In this document: positions 12,601 through 23,800 of the stretch, one piece after another
Layout of the letters: the number at the start of each line of letters is the position of its first letter
Numbering within the stretch: position 1 is the first letter of the stretch
Origin: Panagrolaimus kolymaensis
Taxonomy: Eukaryota > Nematoda > Chromadorea > Rhabditida > Panagrolaimidae
Reading direction: 5' to 3'
Length of the DNA stretch: 64,000 nt
Assembly (NCBI GenBank): GCA_028622995.1
Contig: JAJQJQ010000017.1
Span: 1,364,001-1,428,000, forward strand
Made by a program: the position numbers and the translations under genes
The notes under the pieces: generated by a model
Database searches by the model: none
Told to the model about the DNA's origin: nothing
The model's input: only the letters and a program-made list of their open reading frames with translations

Positions 12601-15600
12601 CTCCTCGTATTCGACTTTTTGTCACTCAATTGGGTTGTTCAAGAAGAAGAAAAATATATGCAAGGACATAGAAAAAAATAGCAGACTATAAAGCACTAAA
12701 GAAAAAAAAGAGAGTGACCGTTGACAACACTTTTTTTTGACAAGACGAAAAGTGAACAGACTATGAAAATAAATGAAGGAAGATGTTTAAAAAACTATGA
12801 ACACCTTCCTTGAAAGTTTTAAAGGTTTCAAAACATCAGATATTCAGAAATTTTTTTATTTTCAAAAAAAAGTAAGAATAAAATGTTTCTATGATTAGAA
12901 GAAAAATTGAAAGTGTAAGCTAAAAAAAATAAAACAAATTTCAAAGTACTTCGCCGCTGCTGTTGCCGCCGCTCCCTCCTGCTGCTTGACGGACTCTTGT
13001 CCACTACCCAAAAAAAAAACAATGAAAAAGCTAGAAAGAAAGCAAGCTTGCGGTTTTTTTACTCTTCTTTTTTGCAAGAAATGAGAAGAAGAAGAAAAAG
13101 GTGCACTAATATCTTCTTCAGCACCTTCTTTGTTTTTTATTCTCCGTTCGGTTATTTTTTCTCAAACAAAAGTGAAAAAAAAGAACACTTTCTCAAAAAG
13201 ATCGTTAATTAAACCAAAACTTATTGTTTGCATTTAATTTAAAAGTTTTATTGGAAAAATGAGAAAAAGAATAATACAAAATCAATAATGGTAATAAAAA
13301 ATTTATGTAATTATAGATGAAAAATTCTAAAACAAACTCAAAATAAAAATAGGAGTCTTCCATAAGTTTTTACTATTAAAATTTCAGTAAGAGGAACGAA
13401 CATCTTAACCAACCTAAGCTTAGATAAAAAAAACTAATTTCAATTAACTTATCTGAATAGGTATAATAAAACCTAAAAAACGACAAATTTGAACAAGCAA
13501 TAAGAGTAAAAATAGTCTTCAATCTTCTTTTTTTTTATTAGATCCAAATGAAAATCGTTTTTTGTTTTCTCTTTTGTGGTGGCCCCGCCGATAATCTTAC
13601 ATAGGGAAAAGATTTAGGGAATATATAGTAGTGGTGATGGCACCTGTGCTGACTCAATTCGGATCTCTCTATTTTTTTATCCTAGCACAAAAGCCATTAG
13701 TCTTCTTCTTACGTTTCATTTTTCATTGCCACTAAATCGCTTTCGTAAAAATGATGGCAATGCATTTGTTTTATTTTCTTGGTGGTAATTAGAAAAAAAG
13801 TAGACAAAAAAATAAAAATAGTAAAATTAGAACAATAGAAGTTATAAAAAAAGTTTTTGGAAGTATACTAAAAAAAAGTCCATAAAATCAGTGGAAAGAT
13901 GATGTTCGAATTGAGAATTAATCGATTAATTGAGTCTCTTAAAATTTGTGTTTTGAACGTGTATTCAAAGATAAAAAACAAAAAAGATGGAAAGCCATGT
14001 GAGGATCAAATTGGTTTTTTACTGATAAGCTAGCTTATCGCCAAAGAATTGTTTAAATTAAGCAAAAATTTCCCGAAACAAAGTCATTTGGAAAAGAAAA
14101 ACTGCAACAGCAGCGGTGAAAATGATGCATGGTTTTTCTAAAATCATTATTATTTCTACGGCGTTTGTCCTTGCCATTGTTTATGGGCAACAGCAGAAAT
14201 ATTCGGATGAATTTGCACGACGAAAAATGTGGCCGATGACTGCAATGTCTTCAACCAATTCAACTCGATGTCTTCAAGAATGTTTTAATAAATATGAGGT
14301 AATAATAGTTGAGGTCATTTTTAAATCATTTTAAATAAAAGAGGATTTTTAAGTTCAGCCGCAATGTCGTCGTTGGATGCGATCTTGAACCAAATGGCCC
14401 TGATACTTGTGCTGGTAGTGCTCTCGTATCTCACGATGATAAAGCAATTATTTTGACATTTCGGTAAACATCTTAGTTTTGTGAGCTTTAAATTAAGAGT
14501 TAAATAATTTAAGAGGCAGTGTAGGAGATCATCAAGTTACTGAAGAAAATGGAAGCTTGGGTGATAAAGTGGACTTTCCAGGAGGTGGCAAAGTTTCACA
14601 TTATTTTTACAATGCATTCTTACAAGTTTGGAATGGTGGAGTTAAGGATGACTTCCTCACATTTAAAAACAAATATCCCGGTTATGAAATTTGGGTAACT
14701 GGACATTCGTTAGGCGGAGTTATGGCTTCTCTAGGTGCATCGCATGTTTCACAAATGAAATTCGCAGCTCCAGAAAAAATGAAGCTTTTAAATTTCGCTG
14801 GCCCACACGGTGGTGATCAACAATGGGCTGATCGTCTGCCAACTCTCGTACCATGGGCTTATCGAGTTGTCCACCGCTATGATTACGTTCCACACATTCC
14901 AGAAAATCCGAACTGGCAATACACTCATCATAAAATTGAAATTTGGTATAATAATTCTATGTCGCTCGGTGATCCTTATGTTGAATGCGATGCTCAAGAA
15001 TCTCCAAACTGCAGTGACAGCGTTCCTCAAAACCTTTGGACTTGGAATGATCACGGCTCATATTTTGAGGGAGGAGATGTATGTAGATGGTGTCAAAAAA
15101 GTAATTCAACCTTATAAATTTCTGTTTTTGAAGAAAAAATCTATTGTTTTGAGTATAAAAAAAATGCTAACGCTAATAAAAGAAAGAATGCTAAAAATGA
15201 AAAAAAAATGATAAGAAACAAAGCAAAGAAATAAAATAGCTAAAGTAAACAAAAAAAATTGACCTTATTGATATTGGAAGTAATAATTTAAAAATTTTTA
15301 CTCTAAAAAACTCCCTTTTTTAAAAACTTGTTTTTGGTACAAAATGAATCATTAAAAATAGTAATTGCAATGTTCTAAATTTTTGTGATAAAAAGTAATA
15401 TAGTTTTAAAAATGGCATAATTTTAGTTTAGTATTTTTTTAAAGTAAAAAGGAAACAGGGAACGTTAAAAAGTGACAAAGAGTTTATTCCCAAAGGAATT
15501 TTTATGTAGAAGCTAACAATAGATATATAAAGCCTTTGAAAGGATGTAAAAAAATCTGCTGCTATTTCAAATGACTAAACTAGCAGCAGTTGTTTTGACA

Positions 15601-16594
15601 CGTAAAATCAAAGAAGAAAGCCTTTGAAGACCGACAAGTTTAAACACAAATCAAAGTAGCGAATCTTGACAAGTACAATCAGTTATAATCAAAATTGTTT
15701 CCAAAATTAGTAAATTTTGTAATGGAAAAGATTGTCAGCTTTAAAAAACTCTCATTTACACTCAAAAATTTGTTATTATTTTTCCAATGATATCAAACAA
15801 ATTTTGAAAATTCCCGACAAAGCTTTATTTTTATCATTTGGGTGATAAATTAGAATCATCTCAAAAAATTTGTTTACACCTTTTTTTAACAATAAAATTA
15901 ATTCCCCTTACTCAAAACTAGTCCGCAAAATGACTAATCAATTGTTGTTCACTTTTCCTTTTGCTATGATGTTTCATTGATTATTTTTAAAAACATTTGG
16001 GAAAGAAAAATAAAGTGAAAGAAGATTTTGACGAGAAACAATAAAAGAAAGAAATATGCGAAAAGACTGTTTTTTGTAGAATGAAAATGAAAAATTTTCC
16101 ATAAAAAGAGCGACTTACCGGATAGTTTTTGAATTGATGGCCTTCTTGACGAAGTGCTATCCTTCTTCCGTCGAAGAGGTTGAAGTGCCACATATTTGGA
16201 TTCTTTTGCAGAATTTTGGGCTAAAGCTTGCAATACAGCTTCTTGACGGATTTCTATAATTAATGAAAAATAATAAAATGAATTTGTGTAATAATGCAAA
16301 TGTGGTGGTTCGCCTACAATAATTTTTCTTAATTCAATTCTTACCAGAATGATATCGACTTTCATTTCTCGTAAGACGTCGTTGTCTTCGACGTTGAGCA
16401 TTTGTGGAAGGTGAAGCATTCCCACCACCTTCGATTCCTTCAACCTTTTTTCCCGAATATGGTAAGAGTAATTTATCCCGCTTTTTCTTGAAACCCTTTT
16501 CTGTTAAATCACCTTCAGAAAGCTCTAATTCGAGTTGAGTCAAAGCTTCTCGCACATCCGCCGGTAGAATATCCACTTCCGGCGGGTCATGCAT
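685..16594 (-). CDS. DIP2 (disco-interacting protein 2) homologue, 11 coding exons
   Basis: Exons from 5' to 3' on the minus strand: 16594-16345, 16253-16119, 10662-10624, 10544-10270, 10089-9825, 6133-4985, 4935-4708, 4659-3100, 3047-1694, 1633-1113 and 1061-685. All phases close to 6,153 nt, or 2,050 aa. The N-terminus (residues 1-130) matches the DMAP1-binding domain of DIP2 (ELELSEGDLTEKGF). A long Ser/Pro/Arg-rich spacer follows, then two tandem acyl-CoA-synthetase-like (AMP-binding) halves with PGDRVALCFPN, GFLLGSCGV and CELYPSRHIV. The protein ends in DQLDPLYVAYNM, almost identical to vertebrate DIP2. The family acts in lipid metabolism and in neuronal and axon morphology. The protein is longer than the usual ~1,570 aa because of the spacer. 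The junction 9825 to 6133 is the least certain: it relies on a CTCACAG acceptor chosen because it keeps frame, and an open frame continues upstream to 6242. An acceptor-like TTACAG lies 2 nt before the start. Confidence 0.93.
9289..9481. repeat. TTAA-flanked palindromic element 1
   Basis: An imperfect inverted repeat of about 193 bp in a dip-2 intron. Its ends read AGGGCCATAGCTATTTGATG and the reverse complement, and it is bounded by TTAA at 9285-9288 and 9482-9485. The arms match for about 40 bp at the ends and again near the centre, around a TTACTGTAGC motif. The form suggests a non-autonomous foldback or MITE element. Caenorhabditis palindromic families with TTAA target duplications (PALTTAA type) are the nearest known comparison. 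Confidence 0.8.
9486..9676. repeat. TTAA-flanked palindromic element 2
   Basis: A second inverted repeat of about 191 bp directly abutting element 1. Its ends read AGGGACATAGCTATTTCATG and the reverse complement. It is bounded by TTAA at 9482-9485, shared with element 1, and at 9677-9680. Central arms include GCGCGTGTTTGAATTACCGTGT and its complement. The ends match element 1, but the interiors differ, so this is a related sub-family and not a simple tandem copy. Confidence 0.8.
10663..16118 (-). other. Largest dip-2 intron, hosting a nested gene
   Basis: About 5.5 kb between the second and third dip-2 coding exons. The secreted lipase gene lies inside it on the opposite strand (14122-15117). 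The rest is AT-rich with homopolymer runs and no frame I can support. The exon on the 3' side of this intron is only 39 nt (10662-10624). Confidence 0.6.
14122..15117 (+). CDS. Secreted class 3 (fungal-type) lipase, nested in a dip-2 intron
   Basis: Three exons: 14122-14298, 14354-14463 and 14514-15117, giving about 296 aa with phases consistent. The N-terminus has a hydrophobic signal peptide (SKIIIISTAFVLAIVYG). The core has the class 3 lipase pattern: SHDDKAIILTFRGS, then the nucleophile elbow VTGHSLGG with catalytic Ser near residue 161, then FAGPHGGDQQWAD, RVVHRYDYVPHIP and a C-terminal NDHGSYF that may supply the catalytic His. Cysteines in CLQECF, GCDL and CRWCQK fit extracellular disulfides. 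This matches the expanded nematode family of secreted lipases; the substrate is unknown. The start could be the ATG at 14122 or 14125. Confidence 0.9.
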
Positions 16595-18645
16595 TTCTGT
16601 AATAAATTAGAAAATAACTCTTTCAAACAAAGAAAGAAGTATAACGCAAAGAAGAAAAACGAATCCAAAAAGGGTTAAAAAAAACATGTAAAAATGGGAT
16701 AATGGATGGCAATTATAATTATCGATCGAATAGTAAGAGCCAAAAACAGGTAAAAAAAGAAAACATGGATAATTGAGGGGATGAAGAAAATGAGGAAGCA
16801 GATGGTTGTTTAAAAGCAAGGGCAAACAGCAAATTTTGTTTAAAATTAAGAGAGGAGTTTGACCAATGGACACCAAAAGGAAAAAAATGACGAGAGCAGA
16901 AGCAATGGCGTCGTTGTCGGCAAATCGATTGATCGTTTCACACTCAAGCGCATTCGCCACCACTGCTGCTGTTGCCATCTTTTTTTGGTTTGGTCGATTT
17001 CGATTTCTCCGTATTTGTGGTGGGCGCAGTTGGAGTCCAAAAAAAAAAAAAAACACCGCGTAATATTCTTTGATAACAAAAATGTTATATAAAAAATGAA
17101 TTTTAATGAAATAAGAAAAAGGTGGAGAGATTATTAATAAAATAAAAAAACACCTGATAAAAAAGTAGGAAGCCACCACATTATTTTATTTCCTTTGTAT
17201 AGTTTTCTTTGTTCTAAAGCCTATAAAACTAAGGATAAGCCTGAAGCAAAGAAAACAAAAAACATGGAATAAGAAGATAGCAAGCATTTGTTCATGTCCA
17301 GCAAGAAAGAAAAAAAGCATGAAAAAAAGACTTAAAAACGCGGCAACGTTGGTCGTCGTCTCGTCCTTGGGAGACATTTTGGGTTTTGTTGCAGCCGCAT
17401 CATCATCAGCAGCATTTTTCCAGCAAAAATGTCCTTCCCGTTCTGTTTTCTTTCTTTTAGTTGAAAATTGCGTTGTTGTTCCATCAGAGGTTTTTCAAAA
17501 CAAAAAAAAGTTGAACCTTGTTTCCCTTTGAAGTAATGTAGAAGGAAATAGAAAAGAATACTGAAGGCAAAAAAAATCAGCTGACAAAAATATCCGCCAT
17601 CAAATAAAATAATTTTTATAAAATCACGGGAAAAATAAAAAAAGAATTCTTTCACACTTTGTTTGGAAAAATGAGAGGAGAATCAAGTAAAATGGTTTTT
17701 TTTTCATTTTTTGTCGCTTGAGAATGACTCATCATCAACAGGGGCAAAGCAAAGCAGCAAGAATTGATCTCTCGATAAACAAAATAATGATAGACAACTG
17801 TACATAGTTTCCGGAGGGAGTATGTATACGAGAAAAAAAAGAGAGAAGGAAAATGATGATGGTGACAAGTTCTCTTCGGCGCACCTAATGGCCATCTCCA
17901 ATTGAGCATACACAATTTATTCAAGTTAAAAAACATCCTATGATGGGATATTTTGGTGTTGGTAATGAAAGGTTTATTATTTTAAAAAAAACGTAATATG
18001 GACAGAGATTTTGGAAACTTGTTTAACGTATTTTACAAAAGATGTTGATACATATTTACACTGCATAGTTTTAAGAAGCGTAAAGGTTCCCATAATTCAA
18101 AACAAAATTTAACACACAAAAAATCTGATAATTTTACTGCTTTTGTCTTGTTTAAAGCCTAAAAAGAGACCACTTTTAAAACCTTCCATAAGTAAAACAC
18201 GCAATTGGCTGCGGTTATTTTTTTTTCGAGAGGAAGCAGCAAACGAAGAGGAGGAATAGAATGCTCTTTTAACGGCTTCGTTGTTGCCAAATTGATTCAC
18301 TTCTTGACACTCTATGCGCACATAATATATTTAAAAACAGAGGGGAAAAGAAGGAAGAACGAAAACAACATTGAATGTTTGACCAAAACTAAGGTCATCA
18401 CTTGCTACATACATACAACTCTTGTGGAACATCTGCTTTTTTTAATGCCTGCGGCGGCCCAAAATCATCAAATCTTCGTTGGCTTTGTTGTTTGTCTCTT
18501 GTTTTTCGAATGTTCATAAAAATACTAATGATGCCTTCAATCATAAAACTGCCAACATACATATAACAAACTTTTTTTTATCCAGTTTAAATTCCTAAAA
18601 CAAAAACAAGAAAATCAATTCTAATGAAAACAATAAAATTTTGAA
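16595..18645. other. dip-2 upstream region, no gene found
   Basis: About 2 kb between the dip-2 start and the MRRF stop. It probably holds dip-2 5' UTR exons and promoter. A ~50 bp motif near 16906-16960 reappears, diverged, near 18265-18318. No supportable CDS or RNA gene was found. Confidence 0.45.
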
Positions 18646-19557
18646 CTATGCAATTTCTTTCATAAGTTCTTGTTGTTGAACAGCAATCTTCTCAGCAGCC
18701 CGTTGTTCAAAACTTCGTTTAGTCATCAATAACAAATTTCGAGTAGATACGGCTACATCGTGAGATTTATTTTCAATTGTTGATTTCTTATCATATTTGA
18801 TATAAACCTGAAAAAGCAATATGAATGAAGAGATTGGTGAAAAATTACATATACACACCTTATTTAAAGCTTCTTTAAAGTCGTTAAGCATAGTTGTTTT
18901 TGCCGAATGAGCCAATTCTTCACGTCTTTCACGAGTCATTCTTGGAACATTAATATATAAAACGATGCCTTCTTGTTGAGGGTTCACAGCTAAACTTGAT
19001 TTTTGAAGAGCTACTCTTGCAGGTTTAATAGCAGTAGGATTATCAGCAAAATTAATCATAACCATTTGTGGAGTTTTTAAAGTTACACGACCAAGTCTGT
19101 TCATTCTATGTTCCTACAAAATAAGAATATATATTATTATAATTGTAAAATATAAAAATGCTTACTTCACCATTATCCAAAACAACTGGAATATCTTCAA
19201 AAAGTCTTAAATCAACTTTTGCAGAAAAATGCTTTGCAACTTCACCATCCAAAATATTTTCTAGTGCTTCCATTTCTTTTATAGCATCTTGAACCAAAGG
19301 ATTTTGTGCGTGTTGAGCATGAACAATATTCACTGTAGCATCCTTTAAAATAATTATTATAAGAGCTTAAGAAATAAAAGTCTTACTTTTTTTTTATCTT
19401 TATCTGTTTTACGAACTTTAAAAGCTATGGCACTCTGAGAGAATTGACGAACAACAGGATAGAAAAAGATACAAGACGGCAAAGAAGCATTTGTATTTAT
19501 TGAATTTTGATAAGCATGGATTCTACGATATAAAAGTGCTAATCTTCGAGAAGCCAT
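18646..19557 (-). CDS. Mitochondrial ribosome recycling factor
   Basis: Four exons: 19557-19387, 19342-19166, 19113-18859 and 18807-18646, all in phase, giving 254 aa. The first ~45 residues are basic and hydroxylated without acidic residues (MASRRLALLYRRIHAY), as expected for a mitochondrial presequence. Then come the RRF hallmarks: LRLFEDIPVVLDNGE, LGRVTLKTPQMVMINF, GIVLYINVPRMTRERREEL and a helical C-terminus. RRF splits post-termination ribosomes together with mitochondrial EF-G2. Length agrees with human MRRF (262 aa). It diverges from the small chromatin-like gene starting at 20175. Confidence 0.88.
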
Positions 19558-20174
19558 CAAAATAAAAAAAATGTTATCAGATGTAAAAAGTTTTAGTTTG
19601 TTGAGAAGTTTCAAAGTTTAAAAATGTATTTTTTTTTTGCAACTTTTCTTTTATTTTCGCTGTAAGAATGTTTATCGGATATTTACTATTCTTGAACGCC
19701 AATATAAAAGATAAACATATTTTATAACATAGAATTAATGAAGAAAAAAAATTAAATGTCGATCTTGTAATTTAATAAAAAATTGATTAAGTAAAAATCT
19801 TTCAATTTTCTATTATTTCTTTATTTTAACAAAAATTACACATGCTTAATTTTTAAATTCTGATTAATAGTCACTTTTACCATTTTTTCTTTCAATTTTA
19901 GTTCATAATGTTTAATAAAAAATTTCTAAAGCAAGCAACAAAGAAAATGGTGGCATAGGCGGTGCCATTGGGAACATAGCTGCCGCCACCACCATGTAAG
20001 CTGGCATCGAGAAAGAAAAAAGAAAGAAAGAAAAATGGCTTCAGTGCTCATACGCACGCTTTAAAAGTAGTGTTGAGTCGTTGTCATCGGTTGCTGTTGA
20101 GGCCGCTGTTTCAGTCACTTTTATTCAAACATAAAAAGTAAGAAAATAATCTTACAAATCTGAAGAAAAAAAAA
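19558..20174. promoter_or_regulatory. Shared upstream region of MRRF and an AT-hook gene
   Basis: About 620 bp between two divergent start codons. It is AT-rich on the MRRF side and more GC-rich (GCCGCC-type stretches) near 19960-20110, the likely 5' region of the plus-strand gene. No specific promoter motif can be named. Confidence 0.35.
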
Positions 20175-20561
20175 ATGGCTCGTGGAAGACCAAGAACTAC
20201 GGCAAAAAGTGATGCCACTAAAGTAAGTTTTATATCACTAATACTTTAAAAATTTTGTGAAAAATCCAAAAATTTTAAGGAAGGAAAAGTAACCAAAGCA
20301 AAACCAACTGAAGCTAAAAAGGCTTCACCGATGAAAAAGGGTAAACGCCCATCAAGTTCCAAAGCCACAAATCGAAGCCGTCCAAATAAAAAAGGTGCCA
20401 ACAAAAATGATAAACAACCTAAAAAGGAAGAACCAAAAAAGACCGCTGTAATTTAATTTTATACTAATAACAATTACTGTATAAAATTAATTAATTTTTA
20501 GGAAGCCCATACCGAAGATGACAACGCTGCTAACGGCGATGATGCTTCAGAAAGTGAATAA
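20175..20561 (+). CDS. Small AT-hook / HMGN-like basic protein
   Basis: Three exons: 20175-20222, 20280-20447 and 20502-20561, in phase, giving 91 aa. It opens MARGRPRTT, an AT-hook-like RGRP core. A Lys/Ala/Pro-rich middle (KKASPMKKGKRPSSSK, NRSRPNKKG) follows, and it ends in an acidic tail (EDDNAANGDDASESE). This basic-then-acidic layout resembles small HMG-type chromatin proteins, but low complexity prevents assigning a family. The internal exon starts at a weak TTTTAAG acceptor. It lies 314 bp upstream of MSH6 on the same strand and might be co-transcribed with it. Confidence 0.7.
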
Positions 20562-20874
20562 ATAATAAATATCTCTACTTTTTTTTAAAATTATTTCGTC
20601 TTATTAATATCTTTTATGTATTTTTTAATGTAAAATAAATAATTTCAAGTATCGTAATCAATAAATTTTTAATAAACTATTTTTTTTTAAACAAGCGCTT
20701 AACATGTTGTCGTTCTCAAAGGGAAAGCTAAATACGGGAAAGCATTGCGCAAAAGCAACGTTTCAAAGACTTTTTTGCAAAGTAAAAAAATTTGTTATCA
20801 AAGTTTTTTTTACCTTTGAAATCTGATTTCATCTGTTTTTTAAGAATCCTTCCTTGTATTTATTTTTATTTACA

Positions 20875-23800
20875 ATGAAGAAATCACAAACTCCTAAGAC
20901 TCCAAAAAGTCCGAAGACACCGAAATCTCAAGCTCCTTCGAATCAAAAATCTCTTTTGAACTATTTCACTAGAGGTGAAGCTCCTTCAGTTTCTTTAGCT
21001 GTTAAGGTTTGATTTATTTCTTTTTTAAATTCCGTACTAACTTAATTAATTTTCAGCCTGAAAAATCTCAAGAATCAACATCACCTAATGAAAACATTCC
21101 GATGGATAGAAAGCGTTCTGCTATTGAAATCGACGATGATTCTCCTCCTATCGTTCTATCCAAACGTGAACCAAAACGTAGAAGAGTTATTGTTGAATCT
21201 TCAGATGAGGAAATTGAAGTTATGCAAGTGTCACCGCCAGCTCCACCTGCTGAACCATCTACAATGGATACGTCGTTTGTTACTCCACCATCAACTGGTC
21301 GTCATAGAATTGTTCATCATCCAACTGTTAAATCGTTTAATTTTAACGATGAACCGACCGTATGATTATTTTTTATTTTTTTTTATTCTTTACTATATTT
21401 TTAGCAGCTCAAGTCCAAAGCTACTCCATCTGCAACTCCACGAAGCAGAAAAGTAGGATCTCTTGTTAAACCTATTTCTCAGGCCACTCCATCTAAAATG
21501 ACACCATCTTCAACTTCACAAACGCCTTCTAGAAATGCAGTGAAAGAAGCATATGAATCTTTTTGTCAAGATGCTGAAACAGTAAGCTTTTTTTCCAGCA
21601 CCATAATTATTAATACGTGTCTTTTTTTTAGGAGCCTGAATGTATTTCTCATAAAACTTCAAAGAAAAAGGGAGATTCGAAGGATGATGACTTCATTGAA
21701 CGGTATTTACATGAAACGTTTGCCTTTCTCAAGCCTGAAAATATTTTGGATGCTAATAAACGAAGACCTGACCATCCTGAATACGATCCAAAAACTCTTT
21801 ACATTCCTGAAAAATTTCTAAAAGAACAGACTCCTGGTACTTTTTTGTTTTATTTTTTATTTCCTTTATATAATTAATAATTTTAGGACATCAGCAATGG
21901 TGGAAGTTCAAAACTCTATTTTATGACACAGTTATTTTCTTCAAAGTTGGAAAGTTTTACGAAGTAAGCTTTTCGTTTTTAATCTCTCAACTTTATTGTA
22001 TACCACTCATTTTAGCTCTATCACATGGATGCTGTTATTGGAATTAATAGTTTGGATTTGACTTTGATGAGAGGCAAATATTGTCATTGTGGTTTTCCTG
22101 AAATTGCGTAACTATTTTCTTTTATTTTATTTATAATAATTAATATATAAATCGTAGATATGGAAAATATTCTGATATGCTCTTATCTCGCGGTTATAAA
22201 GTTGCACGAGTGGAACAAACTGAAACTCCGCAAGAAAAAACTACCAAGGTCGTTAAGAGGTATGTTGCGATTCTTTCCATTATGTAATAATAAAAAACCT
22301 TTTTTTAGAGAAATTTGTCGAATTACAACTGCTTCAACAAAAACATGGGGTCAATTTGATGGGACTGATGATAAAAACTTTATTCTAACTCTCGAACCTA
22401 CAGCTACTTATTTGATGGCACTTGTTGAAGAACAAACATCCTCAAAAACGAGCAATTATGGTGTATGCTTTATTGATACTTCAGTTGGAAAATTTATTTT
22501 ACGTTATTTTCTTATTTTGTTGTATTTGTTTCATTTATTGATTTTGGTTTCAGCTTAGTCAATTTGAAGACGATGTTTGTCGTTCAACGCTTCGTACTGT
22601 CGTTGCCAACTTTCAACCTTGCCATGTCATTTTTCCAAAGGCTTCTATTTCATCAAGTACCCAAAGCATCTTTAACAGTGCTCTTTCTGCCGTTAAAAAA
22701 GAACCATTATTTAACAAAAAAGAATTTTACATTGAAGATGTTGTTGTTTCAAAACTGATGGATGCTGAATACCTTGGAAGCGATCTTGATAATTGGCCTA
22801 AAGAATTGCAGACTATCTTTGATACAAATCTTCATGTTCCACGATCTTTACCTGGAAAACAATTATGTGTTAAGGCACTTGGCGGTCTCATGTTTTATCT
22901 TCAGCGATGTCTCATTGATGTTGATATGTTTTCTATGAAACGCTTTGAAGATTATATTCCTCCTAATCTTTCGAAAGATGCCACTTCTAAAATATCTGGA
23001 TCAGAACGATGGAAAGGAAAAAATCTTGTTTTAGATGGTGCTACTCTTATGAATCTTCATCTCGTTCCACCATACACCGGTAAAAAAGCTTCAGCTGTAT
23101 TGAGGGATACAACTGCTATCAAGTTTTCTTTGTTTAACACAATTGATTCATGCAAAACTCCGTTTGGTAAACGCTTATTGCGTATGTGGATTTGTTCTCC
23201 GTCTTGTGATCCTGATGTCATTGCTGAAAGACAAGATGCTGTTGAATTTTTGATGAAAGATAATGTTAACCATCTTATTAAAAAGATGGATGAACACTTA
23301 AAGAAGCAACCTGACCTTGAAAAGCTTCTTCAAAAGTTTGTTGTTTTGTATAGTTTATTTAATAATACATTATACTTTAGGATTAACACTCTTGGATCAA
23401 AATATCGCGCTACTAAACATCCCGATGCAAGAGCAAATATGTTTTTCAAAGATAATTATAATAAACGTAAAATCAATGATCTCATTACAACTTTAACGGG
23501 TTTCGAAAGAATTGCAAAGTTGGGTAAAGTTTATTCCCAATTTGATTTCGAAAAATGGTTTGTTAATACTTTTATTTTGCATTAAGTTACTCTAACTTCT
23601 TTTTTAGTCCTTTGATTGAACGCTGCATTGGTTCGGAATTTACGGATATTCGTGAAGATCTTGATCATTTCGAAAAGGCCTTTGATCGTGAAAAAGCTGC
23701 TAAAGATGGTGAAATTGCTCCCCGAAGAGGCATTGACAAAGAATACGACGATGCTATGAAGAAGGTTGAAAAATGCGAAGGGATAATAAAAGAATATCTC

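Noticed and set aside
16607..17179. 190-aa minus-strand hydrophobic frame upstream of dip-2
   Set aside because: Phe/Leu/Ile runs come from A-rich tracts on the plus strand; no family features apart from the short motif listed as a finding.
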